NCBI RefSeq assembly: GCF_013266735.1
Contig: NZ_JABSNU010000001.1
Span: forward strand, 124,001 to 188,000
Direction of reading: 5' to 3'
DNA: 64,000 nucleotides
From: Pedobacter foliorum
GTDB taxonomy: Bacteria > Bacteroidota > Bacteroidia > Sphingobacteriales > Sphingobacteriaceae
Shown here in pieces: positions 59,389-64,000 of the stretch. The position numbers and the translations under genes are program-made. Below the pieces are notes generated by a model. That model saw nothing but the letters and a program-made list of their open reading frames with translations, searched no databases and was not told the DNA's origin. Positions within the stretch are counted from its first letter, which is position 1; every line of letters begins with the position of its first letter.

Positions 59389-61683
59389 ATGGCTTATAAT
59401 AAACAAATTCCGACAAACAACCAAGACTTAAAGATACAGGTTATGAAATATGCCAAGTATTGGTATTTCTTTGGGCTGGCACTTGTTTTAGGCCTTGGAG
59501 GAGCCTGGCTTTATCTTCAAGCTACTGTATCTAAATATAAAGTAACGAGTACATTGCTGGTGCAGGACGATTCAAAAGGAGATGGTCTTTTAAAAGGGAC
59601 TGCTTTTAGTGATCTTAATATGTTTAGGACTTCTAAGACTGTTGATGATGAGATGGAGGTTATGCGGTCCAGAGATTTGATTTATAAAGTGTTATCTGAT
59701 CTCAAAATGAATGTAAGCTACTCTTATAAACTTCCACTTAAAAAACAGGAGTTGTACGGTAAAACTTTACCAATGGAAGTAGTTGTAAATAAACTCAATG
59801 ATAATGCTTACAAATTAAAACTTACTTTAAAGGCACTAAATGAGAATCAATTTATTCTTGGCGAAAAAGATAAGATGACCATTTACAGATTTGGCAGTAC
59901 GATTACCCGCCCTCAGTTTAGTATCGTAGTTACAAAGGGACCAAATTTTGAGGTTTCAGATAAAACTGTAAATGTTGGTTTTGTCAATCTGTATGGCCTG
60001 GCTCAGGCTTACAGTTCAAGTGGTCTTGTTATTTTACCGGTTATCAAGGATGCCAATACTGTTGTGATGAGTGTTTTAGATGCTATACCTCAACGTGGTG
60101 TAGATTTGCTAAACACACTTATATATAGGTATAATATGGAGAATGTGAGCAATAAAAATATAATGGCGTTAAATACCATTAAGTTTATAGATACTAAACT
60201 GAAAATGTTAACCAGTAATTTATCTGGAGCTGAGCATGATGTAGAGAATTATAAAAGAGATAATAGGATTACGGAACTGAGTGCGGATGCACAGATGAAC
60301 TTACAATCATCGGGCAGCTATAATGAACAGCTTTCTACAAGTGAGGTACAGTTGAGCTTAATTCAATCTATAATTTCTTACTTGAAAAATGCTGATAGTG
60401 AATTTGAATTGGTGCCAAGTACATTGGGATTAAAGGATCCTACTTTATTGAGCCTTACTGAGAAGTATAATAATTTACAGATTGAAAGACAAAGATTGTT
60501 AAAAAATAGCAGTCTAAGTAATCCTTTGGTTGTGAATCTTACAGACCAATTGACCAGTTTAAAATCTAATTTGTTAGAGAACCTTAACATGATAAGAAGG
60601 GGGTTAACTTTAGAGAAAAATAAATTGAACAGCAAAAGTTCCCAGTTTGCGGCAAAGTTAAGCAGCGTTCCGGTTATAGAACGTGGACTTTTGGAGAGAA
60701 ACAGAGAGCAAAGTGTTAAGACTACTCTTTATCAGTATTTACTTCAAAAAAGAGAAGAAACAGAACTTTCTTTATCAGCAACGATACCTACTTCTCAAAT
60801 CATCGATAGGCCTGCTTATGATCCGAATCCCGCTAAGCCTAAAGTGCAGTTAATTTATATGCTTGGCATGGTGGCAGGTCTTTGTATTCCCTTTTCAGTA
60901 ATCTATGTTAAGGATAAAATGAATAATAAGATTAAAGATATATACGATATCGAATACATTGCAATGAACGGTAAAATTCTTGGAGAACTTAGTCATAAAG
61001 CAATAGGTGAGTCTATTGTGGTTCATAAAGATAAGAGTACTACGATCTCTGAGCTGTTCAGGTACATCCGTTCTAACCTGCAATTTATGAATACCAGCAG
61101 GAGCAATAAGGTTCTGCTGGTAACCTCCACCACAAAGGGTGAGGGCAAGACATTTTTCAGTATCAACCTGGGCATCACTTTATCATTAGTTGAAAAAAAG
61201 GTAGTGATACTTGAGTTTGATTTACGCAAACCTGATTTGCTGAATAATATGAATTTAAAAGCAAAAGTAGGACTATCGGAGTATCTGAAATCAGAAAGCA
61301 TTCACTTTGATGATATTTTAGTAAAGGCACCTCAATCAGATAATTTATATGTGATTGGTTGCGGTGAGATCTCAGATAGCCCATCAGAGATTCTAATGAG
61401 TCATAAGCTGAGGATACTGTTTCATGAGCTTAAAAAGCGGTTTGATTATATTATTGTGGATACCTCTCCAGTTGGTCATGTTGCTGATGCTTTTACCTTG
61501 GCAGAATATGCTGATTCGAGTATTTACCTGGTTAGGTACAATTATACCAATAAAAATGACCTGGCGATATTTGAAGAGATCTGTGAGAATAGGAGGTTGG
61601 TGAACCCAATGATTGTGTTTAATGATGCAAAAAAAGAGAACAGAAATGCCTATAGGTATGGTGGCTACGCTTATCCGGCTTAG
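59389..61683 (+). CDS. Polysaccharide co-polymerase/tyrosine autokinase, Wzc-like
   Basis: A 764-residue inner-membrane protein started at the ATG at 59389 (GTG at 59386 is in frame). Residues 20-45 form the first helix and about 495-515 the second, with a long coiled-coil periplasmic region between. The C-terminal cytoplasmic kinase has Walker A (TSTTKGEGKTFFSINL, near residue 577), Walker A' (LEFDLRKPDLL), Walker B (YIIVDTSPVGHVADA) and a short Tyr-containing tail (NAYRYGGYAYPA). It sets chain length and export of polysaccharide with the Wza partner. Confidence 0.9.
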   Translation: MAYNKQIPTNNQDLKIQVMKYAKYWYFFGLALVLGLGGAWLYLQATVSKYKVTSTLLVQDDSKGDGLLKGTAFSDLNMFRTSKTVDDEMEVMRSRDLIYKVLSDLKMNVSYSYKLPLKKQELYGKTLPMEVVVNKLNDNAYKLKLTLKALNENQFILGEKDKMTIYRFGSTITRPQFSIVVTKGPNFEVSDKTVNVGFVNLYGLAQAYSSSGLVILPVIKDANTVVMSVLDAIPQRGVDLLNTLIYRYNMENVSNKNIMALNTIKFIDTKLKMLTSNLSGAEHDVENYKRDNRITELSADAQMNLQSSGSYNEQLSTSEVQLSLIQSIISYLKNADSEFELVPSTLGLKDPTLLSLTEKYNNLQIERQRLLKNSSLSNPLVVNLTDQLTSLKSNLLENLNMIRRGLTLEKNKLNSKSSQFAAKLSSVPVIERGLLERNREQSVKTTLYQYLLQKREETELSLSATIPTSQIIDRPAYDPNPAKPKVQLIYMLGMVAGLCIPFSVIYVKDKMNNKIKDIYDIEYIAMNGKILGELSHKAIGESIVVHKDKSTTISELFRYIRSNLQFMNTSRSNKVLLVTSTTKGEGKTFFSINLGITLSLVEKKVVILEFDLRKPDLLNNMNLKAKVGLSEYLKSESIHFDDILVKAPQSDNLYVIGCGEISDSPSEILMSHKLRILFHELKKRFDYIIVDTSPVGHVADAFTLAEYADSSIYLVRYNYTNKNDLAIFEEICENRRLVNPMIVFNDAKKENRNAYRYGGYAYPA

Positions 61684-61724
61684 GCAGAGGTAGCCGTGTT
61701 GTAGTGCGTTGGGTGTAGTGGAAG

Positions 61725-61741
61725 ATCGGTAAATGTCCGAT
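61725..61741 (+). promoter_or_regulatory. Small hairpin in the leader before the UpxY gene
   Basis: ATCGG (61725-61729) pairs with CCGAT (61737-61741) across a 7-base loop, in the 182-bp gap between the Wzc and UpxY genes. UpxY-type factors act on leaders of their operons, so this gap may be a regulatory leader; the hairpin is short. Confidence 0.3.
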
Positions 61742-61865
61742 ATGTATTCAAAAAATGAACGGTGAGTAACAGGATTTTTCTTAAAAGCTACTAAATATCA
61801 TGTAAGTGAGGTAGCGAAGCTATACCCGGCCATACTTCTCTGGTTAATTTTCTCAAACAAACGAT

Positions 61866-62393
61866 ATGGAAAACCTATCCACTATTAAAACTAATATGCC
61901 ACGCAGATGGTATGTGATTTACACTCGCCCAAGATGGGAAAAAAAGGTTGATGAGTTACTTAAACTACAAGGCATCAATAGCTATTGTCCAGTAAGAAAG
62001 GTGAAAAATAAGTGGGCTGATAGAGTGAAAGAGGTGGAGTTACCTCTTTTTAATTCGTATGTATTTGTATTTATAAACCCACGGGAGGAACTTAAAGTAA
62101 GAGTTACTCTTGGCGTAATGAACTTTGTGTATTACATGGGGAAACCGGCACAGGTGAGAGATCGTGTTATAGAAGAGATAAAACATTGCCTCGAAGTATT
62201 TCCCGATACCGAGGTTATGAGTTTTCAGCACCTTGAAGTTGGTGATAGAGTTAAAATTAAAGAGGGTTTTATGAACCTTAAAGAGGGGCATGTTATTAAA
62301 GTTCAAGAAAGTACAGTGATTGTTGTAATTGATAGTTTGAACTGCGTTTTAACTACAAAAGTAGCGATAAATAGCCTAGAACTAATTAACTAA
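61866..62393 (+). CDS. UpxY family transcription antiterminator
   Basis: A 175-residue NusG-like protein. NGN domain from RRWYVIYTRPRWEKKVDELL (residues 14-33) to about 110, and a KOW domain with VGDRVKIKEGFMNLKEGHVI near residue 120. UpxY proteins keep RNA polymerase reading through long capsule or EPS operons of Bacteroidota. It lies third in the locus, after Wza and Wzc, and precedes the acyltransferase and flippase genes by 44 bases, so it probably controls the distal part of the operon. Confidence 0.88.
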   Translation: MENLSTIKTNMPRRWYVIYTRPRWEKKVDELLKLQGINSYCPVRKVKNKWADRVKEVELPLFNSYVFVFINPREELKVRVTLGVMNFVYYMGKPAQVRDRVIEEIKHCLEVFPDTEVMSFQHLEVGDRVKIKEGFMNLKEGHVIKVQESTVIVVIDSLNCVLTTKVAINSLELIN

Positions 62394-62437
62394 ACGAGGT
62401 CTGAGAGCGACCAAAATGACTAAAAATTTTAAGAATT

Positions 62438-63439
62438 ATGGTACGCTTGAAAGAACTGGATGTTTTAAGGGGAATCGCTGCGCTCAATGTAGTTGTATTT
62501 CATTATACATCTAAATTCAGACTAAATTTTGGTCATGATTATCCTGCAAAGTTCGATTGGGATATTGGTCGTTATGGTGTAGAGCTATTTTTTATGATCA
62601 GTGGCTTCGTAATCTTCATGTCACTTCAGGGAAAAACTTCAATAGAGGATTTTGCTTACAAGAGGTTTTCAAGATTATATCCAACGTATTGGATTTGTGT
62701 ATGCTTAACTTTTTTAATCGTAAACATTTCTCAGGATCCTAAAATGGAATCTAACAGCATCTCCGTGCTCTTAATGAATTTTACGATGATCCAGGGAGTT
62801 TTTAACATAAAAAGTGTAGATGGAGCTTATTGGTCGTTGATACCTGAGTTATTCTTTTACGCTTTTATGGGCGTTTTGTTTCAAATGAAATTGCTAAGTA
62901 AAATGCGAACGATTGCGCTGGTATGGCTTAGCCTGATGATCAGCAATAGTTTGTTTACGCTTCCATTTGGAGCTTACTTTCTGAATTTACAGTATGGAAT
63001 GTTTTTTCTGGCGGGGATTCTTTTTTATAAGATAAAGTACGATAAGGGAGATTGGCATGAGCATGTATTGATAGGGCTTTGTTTCTTAGCAGGCGTGGTA
63101 GAGAACCCAACCTTAATCTGCTTTGGTGTGTTTCTGTTCATATTCTGCTTGTTCTATTTATTTGTTTATGGGAAATTGGAGATGTTTACCTGGAAACCTT
63201 TCGTGTTTCTTGGTTACATATCTTACCCATTATATCTGTTGCATCAAAACATAGGTTTTGTGCTGATGAGAAAGTTAGGTCAGTACATTTCTAACGAATT
63301 CCTGGTAATTTTTATAGGCATCATTTCTATGATAGGGGTAGCCTGGCTGGTAACCCGCTTTTTGGAGAAACCAATACTTCATTTTTTAAGGAATTACAGA
63401 TTCCACAAACAGGGGTATTCTGGCTCATTTCAAAAATAA
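62438..63439 (+). CDS. Membrane acyltransferase family 3 (OafA-like)
   Basis: A 333-residue integral membrane protein with about ten helices. It starts with the family motif RLKELDVLRGIAALNVVVFHY (catalytic His near residue 23) and has FFMISGFVIF and YKRFSRLYPTYW (R-x10-H-type region) as in acyltransferase_3 proteins. It probably adds acetyl groups to the sugar or lipid intermediate of the surface polysaccharide. It ends 10 bases before the flippase gene. Confidence 0.87.
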   Translation: MVRLKELDVLRGIAALNVVVFHYTSKFRLNFGHDYPAKFDWDIGRYGVELFFMISGFVIFMSLQGKTSIEDFAYKRFSRLYPTYWICVCLTFLIVNISQDPKMESNSISVLLMNFTMIQGVFNIKSVDGAYWSLIPELFFYAFMGVLFQMKLLSKMRTIALVWLSLMISNSLFTLPFGAYFLNLQYGMFFLAGILFYKIKYDKGDWHEHVLIGLCFLAGVVENPTLICFGVFLFIFCLFYLFVYGKLEMFTWKPFVFLGYISYPLYLLHQNIGFVLMRKLGQYISNEFLVIFIGIISMIGVAWLVTRFLEKPILHFLRNYRFHKQGYSGSFQK

Positions 63440-63449
63440 ACCTTTTATC

Positions 63450-64000
63450 ATGTCCTTAAGAAAAAAAACAATCTCTGGATTAATCTGGAATTTTACGCAG
63501 CAATTTAGTGTGCAATTAATTGGTTTCTGCATAACAATCATACTAGCCAGGATTTTGTTGCCAGCCGAGTTTGGTCTTGTTGCAATGTTAACTGTATTTA
63601 TTGCCGTAGGAAATTCTCTTTTAGAAAGTGGTTTAGCCTCGTCATTAATACGCTCGTCTGATTTAGGACAGGATGACTACTCAACAGTATTCTTTTTTAA
63701 TCTGGCAGGAAGTATAATTTTATATGGTATAGTTTACCTATGCGCTCCTTTGATATCGTCATTTTACCATCAGGATGTACTGACGTTGATTCTTAGGATT
63801 TATGCATTAGACTTTATCATTAATGCTTTTTTTGGCGTGCAGAATGCTCGACTGACAAAGGAGATGAATTTTAAAATTCAAATGAAAATTCAAATTCCTG
63901 CAGTATTAATTGGAGGATTATTGGGCGTTTTTTTAGCATTAAAGGGCTACGGTGTTTGGAGTTTGGTTTGGATGGGTTTATTTCAGTCTTTCCTATCCAC
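63450..64000 (+). CDS. Polysaccharide flippase, Wzx-like (partial, cut by window edge)
   Basis: An ATG at 63450 opens a frame that is open to the end of the window (183 codons). The product begins MSLRKKTISGLIWNFTQQF and has ARILLPAEFGLVAMLTVFIAVG, FFFNLAGSIILYGIVYL and an FGVQNARLTKEMNFK loop, typical of the WzxC branch of the MOP flippase superfamily. It would turn lipid-linked oligosaccharide units across the inner membrane. The rest of the gene and of the EPS locus lies beyond 64000. Confidence 0.85.
   Translation, partial: MSLRKKTISGLIWNFTQQFSVQLIGFCITIILARILLPAEFGLVAMLTVFIAVGNSLLESGLASSLIRSSDLGQDDYSTVFFFNLAGSIILYGIVYLCAPLISSFYHQDVLTLILRIYALDFIINAFFGVQNARLTKEMNFKIQMKIQIPAVLIGGLLGVFLALKGYGVWSLVWMGLFQSFLS

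Overview
The window looks like a chromosomal piece of a Sphingobacteriaceae-type Bacteroidota (Pedobacter-like). Supporting signs are AT-rich DNA, TAnnTTTG-type promoter boxes, weak Shine-Dalgarno signals, CarboxypepD_reg-like TonB outer-membrane receptors, a UpxY-type antiterminator and many secreted glycoside hydrolases. No rRNA, tRNA, CRISPR array, transposase or phage gene was recognised.

Layout. (1) 0.4-4.4 kb, minus strand: a sulfide/persulfide detoxification operon consisting of a Crp/Fnr regulator, a TauE/SafE exporter, a CstB-like persulfide dioxygenase-rhodanese and a split YeeE/YedE transporter, with two matching GTGA-N6-TCAC palindromes in front of the TauE and CstB genes. (2) 4.5-13.8 kb: a hemicellulose locus that is visibly richer in G+C than the rest. 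It holds a five-gene operon (GH29, GH10 xylanase, CE1-like esterase, a ThuA/propeller/HEAT/cupredoxin giant, secreted VOC protein), a divergent AraC regulator and a GH5 enzyme. (3) 13.9-25.9 kb: an accessory stretch with an SRA-HNH modification-dependent nuclease, a DUF2199/Imm32 pair, lipoproteins including a seven-repeat propeller, an erythromycin-esterase-like protein, thioredoxin-like and frameshifted genes, and a MNT/HepT toxin-antitoxin pair. (4) 26.0-34.2 kb: a second sugar locus (soluble PQQ-type dehydrogenase, GH2, LacI regulator, propeller protein, GH39). Exact 81-bp direct copies of the 3' end of the neighbouring outer-membrane barrel gene lie at both sides of it. (5) 34-57.4 kb: mostly housekeeping or stress-type single genes, a DUF4397/ECF-sigma/membrane-anchored-barrel set, a DHA2 exporter, a LysE exporter, a large Oar-like TonB receptor preceded by 11-bp-phased repeats, and a double-glycine-leader peptide gene. 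(6) 58.6-64 kb: the start of an exopolysaccharide locus (Wza, Wzc, UpxY, acyltransferase, Wzx cut by the window edge).

The observations most worth checking are: the Crp/Fnr regulator whose recognition helix fits the two palindromes in its own sulfur operon; the 81-bp direct repeats around the 8-kb sugar locus, together with a decayed TlpA fragment at 22.1 kb; the orphan double-glycine peptide; the helically phased repeats before the Oar-like receptor; and two single-base frameshifts that both fall in A-runs.
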